A stretch of DNA of 48,443 bases from Acidobacteriota bacterium (GCA_029862975.1 JAOTWP010000016.1:1-48443), one strand, 5' to 3'. Numbered from the stretch's first letter, positions 8,002-18,670 are shown. A program made the numbers and translations. Notes: generated by a model not told the origin, from the sequence alone.

Positions 8002-9426
8002 GTGAACCGAAGATCGATGTCGATGCCGTGGATCGTCATGACCGCCGCCGTGTCCGCCCTGGCGCTGCAGCCGCAGAGCGCCGCCGGGCTGCTCACGGCC
8101 TTCTTCGAGGCCCTCAACTCGGACGATCCGGGTGCCGTGACGGCGTTCTACGCCGACGGGGCGACGGAGCAGTTCCGAGCCCGGCGAAGTCCGGAGCAGG
8201 AGCGGGCGTTCTACGAACGGGTCCACAGCGAGCTGGGCAGGCTCACCGTGCGGGAGCTGCGCCGGGTGAGCCCGGCCCGGGCGGTGGCGACGCTGAGCGC
8301 CGAGAAGGTCGAGATGCCGGTCGAGTTCGCCTTCGAGCTGGCGGGCGGCAAGATCGACGGCTTCTCGGTGAGCGTCGGCGGTCCTCCCGGCGGGCGGGAA
8401 GCGAGGCTGCAGCTGCCCCCGGGCGGGGGTTCCGACGAGCTGTGGGCCAGCCTCGATCGCCGGCTCCGGGAGCTGGCCGCGGCGGACGAATTCTCGGGCG
8501 TGGTGCTCGTGGCCGAGAACGGCGAGCCGGTGTTCCAGCGCGGCTACGGTCAGGCCGATCGCGGGGCGGGGCGGCGGGTGGCGATCGGCACCCGCTTCGA
8601 CGTCGGCTCGATCACCAAGATGCTGACCAAGATCGCCATTGCGCAGCTCGCCCAGGCCGGCCGGCTGGAGCTGACCGACACGATCGCCCGGCACCTGCCG
8701 GAGTATCCCGATCCGGACGTAGCTCGCAAGGTGACGATCCAGCAGCTTGTCGATCACAGCTCGGGCCTGGGCGACATCTTCAACCGGCGCTGGGAGGAGG
8801 CCGACCGGAGCCGGTTCCTCGAGCCCGTGGACTTCTTCGCCCTCTTCGCCGGCGAACCGCTCCAGTTCGAGCCCGGCGAGCGCCGGGCCTACTCCAACGC
8901 CGGCTACGTCACGCTGGGGGCGATCGTCGCCGCGGTCTCGGCACGGCCGTACTCCGAGTTCGTCGCCGAGAAGATCTTCGAGCCCGCCGGCATGACGGCT
9001 TCGGGGTTCCCGGCCAGGGACGGCAGCGATCCGGAGATCGCGGTCGGATACACGCGCGGCGGACCGACGGGCGGCCATACCGGGGCCGTGGGCCCGCTCG
9101 AGTCGAATCTCGGCATGCTGCCGGTGCGCGGCTGCCCGGCCGGCAGCTCGACGCACGCGGCCGCGGACCTGCTGAAGCTGGACCGGGCCCTGCGGTCCGG
9201 CGAGCTGCTGGACCCGGAGTGGACGGCCTGGGTCTTCGGCTCGCCAACGGTCGAGGACGGCAGCGACCTGCAGCTCGGAGTCGCGGGCGGCGGACCGGGC
9301 GTCAGCGCCGGCTGGGAGAGCGACGGCGCGCTGACCGTGATCGTGCTGGCGAATCTCGATCCGCCGGCCGGCGAGGGGCTGGCGGTGGAGCTCTACCGAT
9401 CCCTGTCCGAGCGCCGCGTCCCCTGA
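8002..9426 (+). CDS. Beta-lactamase-fold serine hydrolase with N-terminal NTF2-like domain
   Basis: 474 aa. GTG 8002 is the start because AAGGAGGAG (7988-7996) precedes it directly; the frame upstream (from 7924) lacks a good site. After a signal peptide (about 8-26), residues about 27-125 look like an NTF2/SnoaL-type domain (LLTAFFEALNSDDPGAVTAF). The class C beta-lactamase/DD-peptidase fold follows. SxxK is S203-ITK206, YxN is Y297-S-N299, and an HTG triad is at 359-361 in place of KTG. These define penicillin-binding-protein-like esterases and peptidases (family S12). It is periplasmic. The substrate is unknown; HTG instead of KTG favours an esterase or peptidase over a true beta-lactamase. 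Confidence 0.85.
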   Translation: MNRRSMSMPWIVMTAAVSALALQPQSAAGLLTAFFEALNSDDPGAVTAFYADGATEQFRARRSPEQERAFYERVHSELGRLTVRELRRVSPARAVATLSAEKVEMPVEFAFELAGGKIDGFSVSVGGPPGGREARLQLPPGGGSDELWASLDRRLRELAAADEFSGVVLVAENGEPVFQRGYGQADRGAGRRVAIGTRFDVGSITKMLTKIAIAQLAQAGRLELTDTIARHLPEYPDPDVARKVTIQQLVDHSSGLGDIFNRRWEEADRSRFLEPVDFFALFAGEPLQFEPGERRAYSNAGYVTLGAIVAAVSARPYSEFVAEKIFEPAGMTASGFPARDGSDPEIAVGYTRGGPTGGHTGAVGPLESNLGMLPVRGCPAGSSTHAAADLLKLDRALRSGELLDPEWTAWVFGSPTVEDGSDLQLGVAGGGPGVSAGWESDGALTVIVLANLDPPAGEGLAVELYRSLSERRVP

Positions 9427-9433
9427 CCCGGCC

Positions 9434-9862
9434 TCACGCGAGCGGATTGACGTGCTCGATTCCCGCGAATCGCTTGAAATCGTTGTCCGTGGAGTAGACC
9501 GCGCAGCCGTGCTCGATGGCCAGGGCGGCGAGGTGGGCGTCGGAGGTGAGGTTCCCGGCCGTCCCGGTAGCGAGGGTCAGGTTGCGGAAGATCGGCCAGT
9601 GACGGGCGCCCGGAGCCACGGCGGTGACGAACGGCTGGTCGAGCCAGGAGTCCACGTAGGCCAGCGCCGCCTCGGGGGGGAGGGGAGCTCCGACGATGCC
9701 CGCGCGCGTCGTCAAGCGGACGAACGCCAGCGCGACGATCCACGCCAGGCCGACCCGGGTGGTGCCGGAGAGAGTCTCCTCCAGCCACCGCCGGGCCGGG
9801 CGGTGGAGCGGCGAATCCGCGTCGATGGCGTAGATGAGGAGGTTGGCGTCGACGAGGATCAC
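9434..9862 (-). CDS. vapC: VapC-type PIN-domain toxin
   Basis: 142 aa, a typical VapC length. It starts MILVDANLLIYAID with acidic Asp5. The C-terminal acidic cluster is D108 (TSDAHLAALA) and D126/D128 (STDNDFKRF), which would coordinate Mg2+ for RNA cleavage. The central acidic position found in many PIN proteins is not obvious (region ALAFVRL), as in some PIN subfamilies. The start ATG overlaps the antitoxin stop by 4 bp (9859-9862), the usual coupled layout. The target RNA is unknown. It ends 7 bp from the convergent hydrolase gene with no room for a terminator. Confidence 0.9.
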   Translation of the reverse strand: MILVDANLLIYAIDADSPLHRPARRWLEETLSGTTRVGLAWIVALAFVRLTTRAGIVGAPLPPEAALAYVDSWLDQPFVTAVAPGARHWPIFRNLTLATGTAGNLTSDAHLAALAIEHGCAVYSTDNDFKRFAGIEHVNPLA

Positions 9863-10128
9863 TTGCGCAGCTCGATCTTCCGCGCGATCCCCTCGTCCTC
9901 GAGGGCGTCGGCCAGCTGCAGAGCCTTGTCGAGGTCGATTCCCGGCCGGACGCCCCCCAGGGCCACCGGCACGACCCGGTAGCGTTTGCCCTTCGCCGGC
10001 GCCGCGCCGGCGGCGAGCCCGGCGCGCAGGGTCTCGTTGACCGCCGCCTTGAACGACCTGCCCGTCCGGTGCGCGGCCTCCCTGAGGGCCGTGGCGACGT
10101 CGTCGTCGAGCGTCAGAGTCGTTCGCAT
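9859..10128 (-). CDS. vapB: VapB-type ribbon-helix-helix antitoxin
   Basis: 89 aa. The N-terminus MRTTLTLDDDVATALREAAH is a ribbon-helix-helix DNA-binding motif: a beta-strand with alternating residues, then helix A. It is followed by GRSFKAAVNETLRAGLA. The C-terminal half (DLDKALQLADALEDEGIARK) should wrap the toxin. It is expected to bind and repress its own promoter, where direct repeats are seen at 10131-10169. It precedes and overlaps vapC by 4 bp. Confidence 0.88.
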   Translation of the reverse strand: MRTTLTLDDDVATALREAAHRTGRSFKAAVNETLRAGLAAGAAPAKGKRYRVVPVALGGVRPGIDLDKALQLADALEDEGIARKIELRK

Positions 10129-10130
10129 GG

Positions 10131-10169
10131 AAGCATCATAGCAGAGTCTTTGCGCACATCAAAGCATCA
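10131..10169 (-). promoter_or_regulatory. vapBC promoter with direct-repeat operator candidate
   Basis: Read on the minus strand, TTGATG (10162-10157) and TATGAT (10140-10135) are separated by 16 bp, a good sigma-70 match for this high-GC genome. The -10 ends 6 bp before the vapB ATG, so the transcript should be leaderless or nearly so. TGATGCTT occurs twice on the minus strand (10169-10162 and 10138-10131), flanking the promoter as a likely VapB(C) operator. Confidence 0.55.
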
Positions 10170-10223
10170 CCGCTTGGGACTCACGTTGGACGCGAGGCGT
10201 TGGGCGCGATGCCGAGTCCTGGG

Positions 10224-12593
10224 CTACTTGAAGACGATATCGCTAGGCGAGAGTGCGGGCTCGAGCGAGACGCGGCGCAGGCGCAGCGCGTTGGCGATCA
10301 CGGACACCGAGCTGAAGCTCATCGCCGCGGCGGCGATCATCGGTGAGAGCAGCAGGCCGAAGAAGGGGTAGAGAACGCCCGCGGCCACCGGCACGCCGAC
10401 GGCGTTGTAGGCGAAGGCGAAGAAGAGGTTCTGCTTGATGTTGCGCATGGTGGCTCGCGAGAGCCGGATCGCGCGGACGATGCCGGCGAGATCGCCGCGG
10501 ACGAGGGTCACGTCGGCGCTCTCCATCGCCACGTCGGTGCCCGTTCCCATGGCGATGCCGACGTCGGCCTGCGCCAGGGCCGGGGCGTCGTTGATGCCGT
10601 CGCCCGCCATGGCGACCCGGCGGCCCTCGTGCTGCAGCCTCTCGACCGTCGCCTTCTTCTGGTCCGGGAGGACTCCGGCGATCACCTCGTCGAGGCCGAG
10701 CTCGCGAGCCACGACCCCGGCGGTCGCCCGATCGTCCCCGGTGAGCATGAGGATGCGGAGGCCCTCGGCCCGGAGGGCGGCGATCGCCTCGCGACTGGTG
10801 GCCTTGATCGGATCCGCGACGCCGAGCAGACCGGCCGCCCGGCCGTCGATCGTGACGAACATCACCGTCTGGCCGGCCTGCCGCAGCTCCCCGGCCCCGG
10901 CCTGCAGCGCGGCGGCCGCTCCGCCCTCGGTCAGCAGGCGCTCGTTGCCGACCGCGACCCGGCGGCCCTCGACGGTGCCGACGACGCCCAACCCGGTCCG
11001 CGAGGAGAAGTCCGCCGGCGAAGCCAGGGTGAGCGCGCGCTCCTCGGCCGCGCCGACGATGGCCGCCGCCAGGGGATGCTCGCTCGCCCGCTCGAGGCCG
11101 GCGGCCAGCCGCAGCAGCTCGGTCTCGTCGAACGGATCGGCCGGCTCGACGGTGACCAGACGGGGCCGCCCCTCGGTCAAGGTCCCCGTCTTGTCGATGA
11201 CCAGGGTATCGACTGCCCGCAGCGTTTCGAGCGCCGCGGCGTTCTTGAACAGCACGCCGCTCGTGGCCCCCTTGCCGGCGGCGACCATGATCGACATCGG
11301 AGTCGCCAGACCGAGGGCGCAGGGGCAGGCGATGATGAGAACCGCCACGGCATTGACGACCGCGTAGGCGAGGGCGGGCGCGGGGCCGAAGACGCCCCAC
11401 ACGATCAGGGTGAGGAGCGAGCAGGCGAGAACCGCCGGCACGAACCAGGCCGCGACGGCGTCCGCCAGCCTCTGAATCGGCGCCCGGCTGCGTTGCGCCG
11501 CCGCCACCATGGCGACGATCTGCGCCAGCATGGTGTCCGCTCCCACCCGCCGGGCCTCGATGACGAGCGATCCCCGCCCGTTGACGGTGGCGCCGACGAC
11601 CCGGTCGCCGGTCTTCTTGTCCACCGGCAGGGGCTCGCCGGTGACCATCGATTCGTCGACCGCGCTCCGGCCGTCGACGACGATGCCGTCGACCGGGACC
11701 TTCTCGCCCGGACGCACCCGCAGGCGGTCACCGACCACCACCTGCTCGAGGGCGACGTCGACCTCGCTGCCGGCGTCTCCGATCCGGCGCGCGGTGTCCG
11801 GCGCCAGCTCGAGGAGCGAGCGGATCGCGGCGCCGGTGCGGCTGCGGGCGCGCAGCTCGAGCACCTGCCCGACCAGAACCAGGGCGACGATGGTCGCGGC
11901 GGCCTCGAAATAGACCCCGACTCGGCCGTGGCCGTCGCGGAAGGCCGCGGGAAAGACGCCGGGCGCGAGGGTGGCCACGACGCTGTAGACGTAGGCCACG
12001 GCCACGCCCAGGCCGATCAACGTGAACATGTTGGGGCTGCGGTTGCGAACCGAGTCGACCGCGCGGGCGAAGAAGGGCCAGGCGCACCACAGGACGACGG
12101 GCGTCGCCAGGATCAGCTCGAGCCAGGGGCCGGCCGCGCCGCCGGCCAGCCGGTCGACGCCGAGGCCGGGGATCATCCGGCCCATGGCGAGCACGAGAAG
12201 CGGCACGCTGAACGCCACGCTGACCCAGAGGCGGCGGGTCATGCCCGCGAGCTCCCGGTCGTCGCCGGAGTCTCCGGCGGCGGGCACCCTGGGCTCGAGC
12301 GCCATGCCGCAGATCGGGCAGCTCCCCGGCCCGTCGCGCACCACCTCCGGGTGCATGGGGCAGGTCCACTCGCCTCCGGTGGGGGCCGGCGGCGCGTCTG
12401 CCGCCCCGGCCGCCGGGGCCGCATAGGCGGTCGGATCGGCCTCGTACTTCTGCTGGCAGCGGGGGCTGCAGAAATAGACGCTGCCGCCGCCGGTGGCGAC
12501 CCGGAACTTCGCGGCGGTCACGGCGACCTGCATGCCGCAGACCGGATCCGTAGCGAGCGTGCCGTCAGCCGGTGGGTGGTGGGTGTGCGCCAT
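10224..12593 (-). CDS. copA: Cu(I)-translocating P1B-type ATPase with YHS and heavy-metal-binding domains
   Basis: 789 aa from ATG 12593. That start gives a His-rich MAHTHHPP N-terminus, but AAGGAG is 13 nt upstream; ATG 12632 (802 aa) is an alternative. A YHS domain (ATDPVCGM ... YFCSPRC, about 14-50) and an HMBD (TCPMHPEV ... [10 protein letters not shown], about 77-100) replace the usual MXCXXC domain. The actuator TGE is at 318-320, the Cu site CPC at 423-425, the phosphorylated Asp467 is in DKTGT, and the hinge is GDGINDAP. The TM7/TM8 signatures AYNAVGVP and MSFSSVSV match the P1B-1 Cu(I) exporters. It is last in the Cus cluster, 79 bp after cusA, and pumps Cu(I) from cytoplasm to periplasm. 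Confidence 0.93.
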   Translation of the reverse strand: MAHTHHPPADGTLATDPVCGMQVAVTAAKFRVATGGGSVYFCSPRCQQKYEADPTAYAAPAAGAADAPPAPTGGEWTCPMHPEVVRDGPGSCPICGMALEPRVPAAGDSGDDRELAGMTRRLWVSVAFSVPLLVLAMGRMIPGLGVDRLAGGAAGPWLELILATPVVLWCAWPFFARAVDSVRNRSPNMFTLIGLGVAVAYVYSVVATLAPGVFPAAFRDGHGRVGVYFEAAATIVALVLVGQVLELRARSRTGAAIRSLLELAPDTARRIGDAGSEVDVALEQVVVGDRLRVRPGEKVPVDGIVVDGRSAVDESMVTGEPLPVDKKTGDRVVGATVNGRGSLVIEARRVGADTMLAQIVAMVAAAQRSRAPIQRLADAVAAWFVPAVLACSLLTLIVWGVFGPAPALAYAVVNAVAVLIIACPCALGLATPMSIMVAAGKGATSGVLFKNAAALETLRAVDTLVIDKTGTLTEGRPRLVTVEPADPFDETELLRLAAGLERASEHPLAAAIVGAAEERALTLASPADFSSRTGLGVVGTVEGRRVAVGNERLLTEGGAAAALQAGAGELRQAGQTVMFVTIDGRAAGLLGVADPIKATSREAIAALRAEGLRILMLTGDDRATAGVVARELGLDEVIAGVLPDQKKATVERLQHEGRRVAMAGDGINDAPALAQADVGIAMGTGTDVAMESADVTLVRGDLAGIVRAIRLSRATMRNIKQNLFFAFAYNAVGVPVAAGVLYPFFGLLLSPMIAAAAMSFSSVSVIANALRLRRVSLEPALSPSDIVFK

Positions 12594-12672
12594 GGCGCGG
12601 TGCGTTCTCCTTGAGTTGGGGTGAGCGGTCATGGCCTTCAAGAGGGTCGTGGGGAAGGCAACGCCGATTCCC

Positions 12673-15600
12673 TCAGTCGGAAGCCTCGGCGAGCTCGGCG
12701 GAGGGTTTGCGCCCCAGCGACCGCGCGCGCCAGAGGAAGTAGATCGCCGGGAAGACCAACAGCTCGCCGGCGAACGAGGTGATGATGCCGCCGACCATGG
12801 GCGCCGCGATCCGGCGCATGACGTCGGCTCCGGCCCCGGTGGCCCAGAGGATCGGCACGAGCGAGACGAGCACCGTGGAGACGGTCATCATCTTCGGCCG
12901 GATCCGCTGCACGGCGCCGTGGTGCACGGCGTCGGCGAGGTCGCGCCGGGTGCTCATCCGCCCGCGCTCGCGGGCGCGCTCGTAGGCGAGGTCCAGGTAG
13001 AGGAGCATGACGATCCCGGTCTCGGCGTCGAGACCCGCCAGGGCGATGACCCCGACCCAGACGGCGATCGACCAGTTGTAGCCCAGGAGAAAGAGCAGCC
13101 AGATCGAGCCGACGAGCGAGAAGGGGATGGCCGCGAGCACGATCCCCGTCTTGACGATGGACCTGGTGTGGTAGTAGAGGATCAGGAAGATCAGGGCGAG
13201 AGTCAGGGGCACGATGAGCGCCAGCCGCGCCTTGGCCCGCTCCATGTACTCGTACTGGCCGGACCACACGAGGGTGTAGCCGGGAGGGAGCGTGAGGTTG
13301 GCGGCGACCTCCGCTTTGGCGCGCTCGACCCAGCCGCCGATGTCGATGCCGCGCAGGTCGACGTAGACCCAGGCGTTGGGCCGGGCGTTCTCCGACTTGA
13401 TGCTCGGTGGGCCCTGGTTGATCTCGATCCTCGCGAGCTGGCCGAGCGGCACCTGGGCACCGCTCGGGGTGGCGACGAGGATGTCGCGCACGGCCACCGG
13501 GTTGTCGCGCAGCTCGCGCGGGTAGCGGACGTTGATCGGGTAGCGCTCGAGCCCCTCGACCGTGTAGGAGACGTTCATCCCGCCGACCGCCGACTGGATG
13601 ACGTCCTGCACGTCGCCCACGGTGACCCCGAACCGGGCCGCCGCCGAGCGGTCGATCTCGAAGTCGAGGTAGCTGCCGCCCATCACCCGTTCGGCGAAGG
13701 CCGAGAGGGTGCCGGGCAGGGGCTTGACCAGCCTTTCGATCTCGCGTGCCAGGCGCTCGAGCTCGCTCAGGTCGGGTCCGGCGACCTTGATCCCGACGGG
13801 CGTTCGGATGCCGGTCGAGAGCATGTCGATGCGGGTCTTGATCGGCATGGTCCACGAGTTGGTGACGCCGGGGATCTGGATGGCGCGGTCCATCTCCTCG
13901 ATGAGGCCGTCCTTGGTCAGGCCGGGCCGCCACTCGCTCGGGTCCTTGAGCCGGATCGTGGTCTCGAGCATCGAGAGCGGCGCCGGGTCGGTCGCCGTGC
14001 GGGCCCGCCCCACCTTGCCGAAGACCGACTCCACTTCGGGGAAGCTCATGAGGATGCGATCGGTCTGTTGCGCCAGCTCCTTGGCCTTGCTGATCGAGAT
14101 CCCCGGGAAGGTCACCGGCATGTAGAGCAGGTCGCCCTCCCACAGCGGAGGCATGAACTCGGAGCCGATGCGCTGCAGGGGTACCCAGGTCACGAGCAGC
14201 GCCACGGCCGCGGCAACGACGACCAGCCGGCGCCGGCGCAGGACCAGGCGCAGGACCGGGGTGTAGAGGAAGCGCAGCAGGCGCGACACGGGGTTGGCCT
14301 CTTCGCTGCGGATGCGGCCGCGGACGAACCAGTACATGAGCACCGGGATCGCGGTGACCGCGAGGATCGCCGACAGCCCGATGGCGTAGGTCTTGGTGAA
14401 GGCGAGCGGGTGGAAGAGCCTGCCTTCCTGCGCCTGGAGGGTGAAGATCGGCAGGAAGGAGACCGTGATCACCAGCAGGGTGAAGAAGAGCGTCGGCCCG
14501 ACCTCCTGGGCCGATCGCAGGATGATCTCGTAATGGCTGCGCTCGCCGCGCCACTCCTCGTAGTGCTTGTGCGCGTTCTCCACCATGATGATCGCGGCAT
14601 CGACGAGCACGCCGATCGAGATGGCGATGCCGCCGAGCGACATGATGTTGGCGCCGAGCCCCTGCCATTTCATGACCACGAAGGCCAGCAGGATCGATAC
14701 CGGGATCGACACGACGGCGACGAAGGCCGAGCGGAAGTGGAAGAGGAAGAGCAGGCAGACGAGGGCGACGACGATCATCTCCTCGACCAGCGTGTCCCTC
14801 AAGGTGGCGATGGCGCGCTCGATCAAGCCGGTGCGGTCGTAGGCGATCGAGACCTCGACGTCCGCGGGCAGGCCGTCTTCGAGCTCGGCCAGGCGCTCCT
14901 TGACCCGCTCGATGGTCGACCGGGTGTCGGCCTCGCTCCTCACGATGACGATCCCGCCGACGGTCTCGCCCTCGCCGTTCCAGTCCACCATGCCGCGGCG
15001 GATGTCGGGGCCGATGGTGATGTTGGCCACGTCGCGCAGGAGGATCGGCACCCCGCCGCTGCCGCTGTCGAGAACGACCTCCTCGAGGTCGCTGATCCGG
15101 CGGACGTAGCCGCGGCCGCGGACCATGAACTCGCGCTCGGCCATCTCCACGAGGCGCCCGCCGACGTCGGCGTTCGAGCGCTGGATGGCCTGGCGCACGC
15201 GCGCGATCGGCAGGTCGTAGGCGCGCAGCCGCACGGGATCGATCTCCACCTGGTACTGGCGGACGAAACCGCCGATCGAAGCCACCTCGGCGACGCCCTC
15301 GACCGCCGTCAGGCCGTAGCGCAGATACCAGTCCTGGAGGCTGCGCAGCTCCTCGAGGGAGCGGGTCGGCGAGTTGAGGACGTACATGAACGCCCAGCCG
15401 ACGCCGGTGGCGTCGGGCCCGAGCTGCGGCGTGACGTCGGGGGGCAGGTCGCCGGACAGCGCCGAGACGTACTCGAGGACTCGCGAGCGCGCCCAGTAGA
15501 GGTCGGTCCCGTCCTCGAAGATGACGTAGACGAACGACAGCCCGAAGAACGAGTAGCCGCGTACCACCTTGGCGTAGGGCACGGCCAGCATCTTGGACGT

Positions 15601-15807
15601 GATCGGGTAGGTCACCTGGTCTTCGACCACCTGCGGCGCCTGGCCGGGAAACTCGGTGAAGACGATGACCTGGACGTCCGACAGATCGGGGATGGCGTCG
15701 AGACGAGTCTCGGTCACCGCCCAGATGCCGCCGCCGATGGCGAGGAGGAGGGCCAGGCAGACCAGGAGCCGGTTGTCGAGGGACCACTCGATGATTCGAT
15801 TGAGCAT
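12673..15807 (-). CDS. cusA: CusA-like heavy-metal RND efflux pump
   Basis: 1044 aa, full RND length with 12 membrane segments and two large periplasmic loops. It starts [26 protein letters not shown] traits include [15 protein letters not shown] near the N-terminus and the TM4 acidic motif [16 protein letters not shown]. The three methionines known to bind Cu(I)/Ag(I) in E. coli CusA are conserved in context: [18 protein letters not shown] and RIDMLSTGI. That favours monovalent Cu/Ag over the divalent-metal CzcA type. It starts 10 bp after cusB. It should form the inner-membrane trimer of the CusCBA conduit. Confidence 0.95.
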   Translation of the reverse strand: MLNRIIEWSLDNRLLVCLALLLAIGGGIWAVTETRLDAIPDLSDVQVIVFTEFPGQAPQVVEDQVTYPITSKMLAVPYAKVVRGYSFFGLSFVYVIFEDGTDLYWARSRVLEYVSALSGDLPPDVTPQLGPDATGVGWAFMYVLNSPTRSLEELRSLQDWYLRYGLTAVEGVAEVASIGGFVRQYQVEIDPVRLRAYDLPIARVRQAIQRSNADVGGRLVEMAEREFMVRGRGYVRRISDLEEVVLDSGSGGVPILLRDVANITIGPDIRRGMVDWNGEGETVGGIVIVRSEADTRSTIERVKERLAELEDGLPADVEVSIAYDRTGLIERAIATLRDTLVEEMIVVALVCLLFLFHFRSAFVAVVSIPVSILLAFVVMKWQGLGANIMSLGGIAISIGVLVDAAIIMVENAHKHYEEWRGERSHYEIILRSAQEVGPTLFFTLLVITVSFLPIFTLQAQEGRLFHPLAFTKTYAIGLSAILAVTAIPVLMYWFVRGRIRSEEANPVSRLLRFLYTPVLRLVLRRRRLVVVAAAVALLVTWVPLQRIGSEFMPPLWEGDLLYMPVTFPGISISKAKELAQQTDRILMSFPEVESVFGKVGRARTATDPAPLSMLETTIRLKDPSEWRPGLTKDGLIEEMDRAIQIPGVTNSWTMPIKTRIDMLSTGIRTPVGIKVAGPDLSELERLAREIERLVKPLPGTLSAFAERVMGGSYLDFEIDRSAAARFGVTVGDVQDVIQSAVGGMNVSYTVEGLERYPINVRYPRELRDNPVAVRDILVATPSGAQVPLGQLARIEINQGPPSIKSENARPNAWVYVDLRGIDIGGWVERAKAEVAANLTLPPGYTLVWSGQYEYMERAKARLALIVPLTLALIFLILYYHTRSIVKTGIVLAAIPFSLVGSIWLLFLLGYNWSIAVWVGVIALAGLDAETGIVMLLYLDLAYERARERGRMSTRRDLADAVHHGAVQRIRPKMMTVSTVLVSLVPILWATGAGADVMRRIAAPMVGGIITSFAGELLVFPAIYFLWRARSLGRKPSAELAEASD

Positions 15808-15817
15808 CGCCGGGCCC

Positions 15818-17242
15818 TCAGTGGTCGTGGTTCGGCATCGGGGCCGGCGGCCCGTCCGCCGTTTCGCCAGTCGTGGCGGGCGCGGCCGCGGCCGCGATCA
15901 TCCTCTGGATGGCTTCCTGGACGTTGGCCTCGGAGTCGAGGAGGAACTGGCCGGAGGTGACCACCAGCTCGCCCTCTTCGAGGCCGGTCAGGACCTCGAC
16001 GAGTCCCTCGCCCTGCTGGCCGAGCGAGACTTCCCGCGGGCTGAAGCTCCCTGCCGCCTGCTGGACGATGACGATGTCGCGCCGTCCGGTGCGGATGACG
16101 GCGAGGCTGGGAACGGTGAGCGTGGCCGCGGCCGCCTGCGGGTGGAAGACGATGGTGGCGAACATGCCCGGCCGCAGCGTGCGATCGGGGTTGGGCACCT
16201 CGATCTTGACCCCCAGCGTCCGGGTCTGCTCGGACACCTCCGGCTCGATGTAGCGCACCTTGCCGGTGAAGGTCCGGTCGGGGAAGTAGCTGAGCGTGAA
16301 CTCGGCCTCGGTGCCCTCGTGGATCCAGGCCATCTGCTGCTCGAAGAGCTGGACCGAGAGCCAGAGGCTCGACAGATCGGCGATGTGGAACAGCTCCGTG
16401 CCGGGCTTGACGGCCATCCCCTCGAGGCCCGGCTGCCGCCGCATGATCACGCCGTTGGCCGGCGAGACCACGCTGAGCGTGCGGAACACCTCGCCGGTCT
16501 CCTCGAGCTGGCGCACCTGGTCGGCGCCGATGTCCCAGTAGCTCAGGCGGGTGCGCGCGGCGTCGGCCAGGGCCTCGGCTCGAGCGCGGGTCTCGGCGGG
16601 GGCCGCGGCCAGCCGCTTGGCGTAGTCCAGAGCGGAGAGGAGCTCCTGCTGCGTCTGCACCAGCTCCGGCGAGTAGATCTCGAACAGGGGCGCCCCCCGC
16701 CGGACCGCCTCGCCGACGTAGTTGGCGTAGACCTTCTCCACCCAGCCGTCGAACTTGGTGGTCACCGTCACCATCCGCTCCTGGTCGAACTCGAGGGTGC
16801 CGACGCTGCGGATCCGCTGCTCGAGCTCGCGCCGGGTCACGCGCTCGGTGCGCACGTTCATGTTCTGGGCCACCGTCGGGTCGATGTTGACGGTCGCGGC
16901 GGCGCCCGCCGCCTGCCGCGCTTCGCCGGCACGGACCGGGATGTAGGCCATGCCCATCTCGTCCTCGAGCGGGACCGGTGAGGTGATCGTGGGGTCCATG
17001 GGGTTGCGGTAGAAGAGGATCTTCCCGTCGTCCTCGGCGGCGCCGCCGTCCGCCGCGGCGGCAGCGGCCGGCGAGCCGGTCATGGCGGCGTGGCTCATGG
17101 GTGCCGGGGCGCCGCCGCGCAGGCGGTCGTCGAGCGTGTGCCAGTGGCCGGGATCGAGGAAGACGAGGACGCCGAGCCCGAGGCCGAGGGCGGTCCACAA
17201 GAAGGCCCGCAGCGGTCGTTTGGAGTCTGTCGGTCGAGTCAT
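15818..17242 (-). CDS. cusB: CusB-like periplasmic adaptor (membrane fusion protein) with HMBD
   Basis: 474 aa. ATG 17242 is chosen because it overlaps the OMF stop (TGATG, 17244-17240); a longer open frame upstream only reads the OMF gene antiparallel-free in another frame. An N-terminal signal anchor (about 12-30) is followed by a Met/His segment (PMSHAAMTG). A heavy-metal-binding domain follows (ILFYRNPMDPTITSPVP and EDEMGMAYIPV, about 75-102). Then come barrel-sandwich and hairpin elements (VTTKFDGWVEKVYANYVGE, SPELVQTQQELL). The tail ends in PMPNHDH. It links CusA to the outer-membrane channel and can bind Cu(I) in the periplasm. Confidence 0.93.
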   Translation of the reverse strand: MTRPTDSKRPLRAFLWTALGLGLGVLVFLDPGHWHTLDDRLRGGAPAPMSHAAMTGSPAAAAAADGGAAEDDGKILFYRNPMDPTITSPVPLEDEMGMAYIPVRAGEARQAAGAAATVNIDPTVAQNMNVRTERVTRRELEQRIRSVGTLEFDQERMVTVTTKFDGWVEKVYANYVGEAVRRGAPLFEIYSPELVQTQQELLSALDYAKRLAAAPAETRARAEALADAARTRLSYWDIGADQVRQLEETGEVFRTLSVVSPANGVIMRRQPGLEGMAVKPGTELFHIADLSSLWLSVQLFEQQMAWIHEGTEAEFTLSYFPDRTFTGKVRYIEPEVSEQTRTLGVKIEVPNPDRTLRPGMFATIVFHPQAAAATLTVPSLAVIRTGRRDIVIVQQAAGSFSPREVSLGQQGEGLVEVLTGLEEGELVVTSGQFLLDSEANVQEAIQRMIAAAAAPATTGETADGPPAPMPNHDH

Positions 17243-18597
17243 CAGAGGGTCTCCGAAGGGTCGAGCGCAGCCAGGGGGAGGCCGAGGGCGCCCTCGAGCC
17301 GAGCCCGGGCGACGAGGTAGTCGGTCTCCGCCCGGGCGACGGCGGCCTGGGCGTCGAACAGCACGTGCTCGGCGTCGAGCAGGTCGAGGGCGTTGAGGGC
17401 TCCGGCGACGTAGCCCGAGGTCGCCGAGTCGAGCGCTTCCTGCGCTTGCACGACGAGCACCTCGCGGATCAGGCCGAGCTGCCGCCAGCGGATGGGGATC
17501 TGGGCCGCGAGCTCGCTGACGTCGCGCTCGAGGCGGGCCGCGAGCACCCGGCGCTCCTCCTCGCTCTGCTGGCCGGCCGCGGCGGCCTCCTCGATCCCGG
17601 CGGCGATCCTGCCGCGCCACAGAGGAACTGCGACCGTTGCCTGGAGGCCGAGGATGTCGTCGCCGTTGCCCGGCGGCGGCTGGAGCCGGCCGGGCGCGTC
17701 GTCGCGCGTCCCCACGAGCGTGTAGGTGACGCCGACCATGAAGTCGGGGCGGCGCGCGAGACCGGCGAGGTCGGAAAGCGAGTCCGCGCGCTCGATCCTG
17801 CGCCGCGCGGCCCGCAGGTCGGGACGAGCGGCCAACGCGAGCTCGACCAGGCGCTCGGCGTCCAGGCTCGGCGGCTCCGGCGTGGGCGGCGTGAGCGCCG
17901 GCAGGGGCGCGGACGGCCGCCGGTCGCGCAGGGCGTTGATCTCGGCCCGCAGGACGAGCCGGCGGGAGTCGAGCTCGAGCAGCTGATGATCGACGCCCGT
18001 GATCGCCGCCTGCAGCTGGATGACGCCCTGGCCGGGCCCCGAGCCGGTGGCGTAGCGGGCTCGCGCGATCTGCTCGTGCTGCGCGAAGTGGTCGCGGATC
18101 GACTGGTGGATCACCGCCAGCCGCTCGACGAAGGCCAGCTCCAGCAGCTGGACCCGCACTTCGGTCACGAGCTCGAGGCGGATCGCGTCGGCCTCGGCCG
18201 CGAGCGCGGCGGCTTCGAGGTCCGCCGCCGCGGCGCGAGTCGTGAGCTTCGCCCGCCAGGGCAGGGCCTGCGAGGCGGTGAGCGTCATCTCCTGCGGCCC
18301 GACGCGGGTCTCCGGCGTCAAGACGAACGCCGTCACTCCGACGGTGGGGTCGGGCAGGGCCTTGACCTGGGGCGCGCGCTGCTCGGCGGCCCGCGCGCGA
18401 GCCTCGGCCGCGGCGACCCGAGGGTTGCGGGCCAGGACCTCGTCCACCAGCGCCCGCAGCTCGGGCTCCGCGAGATGGTCGAGGATGGGCGCGACGGCGC
18501 TGTCGGCGGCCGCCGGCGCCGTCAGGAAAACGGCGAAGGCGAAGCCGCCGGCGCAGACGCGCTCGACGGCGGTACGAAAAAGCCTCGGAACAGACAT
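17242..18597 (-). CDS. cusC: TolC/CusC-like outer-membrane efflux channel
   Basis: 451 aa from ATG 18597, which has AGGAGGA (18610-18604) 6 nt upstream; the GTG at 18603 abuts the SD and is rejected. A signal peptide spans about 14-32. Two OEP repeats are visible. The first has ELRALVDEVLARNPRVAAAEARARAAEQR. The second starts at SLDAERLVELALAARPDLRAARRRIERADS. Both are long-helix, Ala/Leu/Arg-rich, with a strand motif (LGLQATVAVPLWRG). It is translationally coupled to cusB (TGATG). It provides the outer-membrane exit duct. Confidence 0.9.
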   Translation of the reverse strand: MSVPRLFRTAVERVCAGGFAFAVFLTAPAAADSAVAPILDHLAEPELRALVDEVLARNPRVAAAEARARAAEQRAPQVKALPDPTVGVTAFVLTPETRVGPQEMTLTASQALPWRAKLTTRAAAADLEAAALAAEADAIRLELVTEVRVQLLELAFVERLAVIHQSIRDHFAQHEQIARARYATGSGPGQGVIQLQAAITGVDHQLLELDSRRLVLRAEINALRDRRPSAPLPALTPPTPEPPSLDAERLVELALAARPDLRAARRRIERADSLSDLAGLARRPDFMVGVTYTLVGTRDDAPGRLQPPPGNGDDILGLQATVAVPLWRGRIAAGIEEAAAAGQQSEEERRVLAARLERDVSELAAQIPIRWRQLGLIREVLVVQAQEALDSATSGYVAGALNALDLLDAEHVLFDAQAAVARAETDYLVARARLEGALGLPLAALDPSETL

Positions 18598-18670
18598 GGT
18601 CACTCCTCCTGCACAGGGATCGTCTACGGACGCGAGTCCGTGACCGCTTCCGGCTGGGTGAGGAGTGGAC

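Noticed and set aside
6306-9497. 1063-aa plus-strand open frame
   Set aside because: Out-of-frame shadow spanning SPFH, the membrane protein and the hydrolase, each of which has clear motifs in its own frame.
12631-15960. 1109-aa plus-strand open frame
   Set aside because: Antisense shadow of cusA; composition (Asp/Arg/Gly/His-rich) is the usual artefact of high-GC codon bias.
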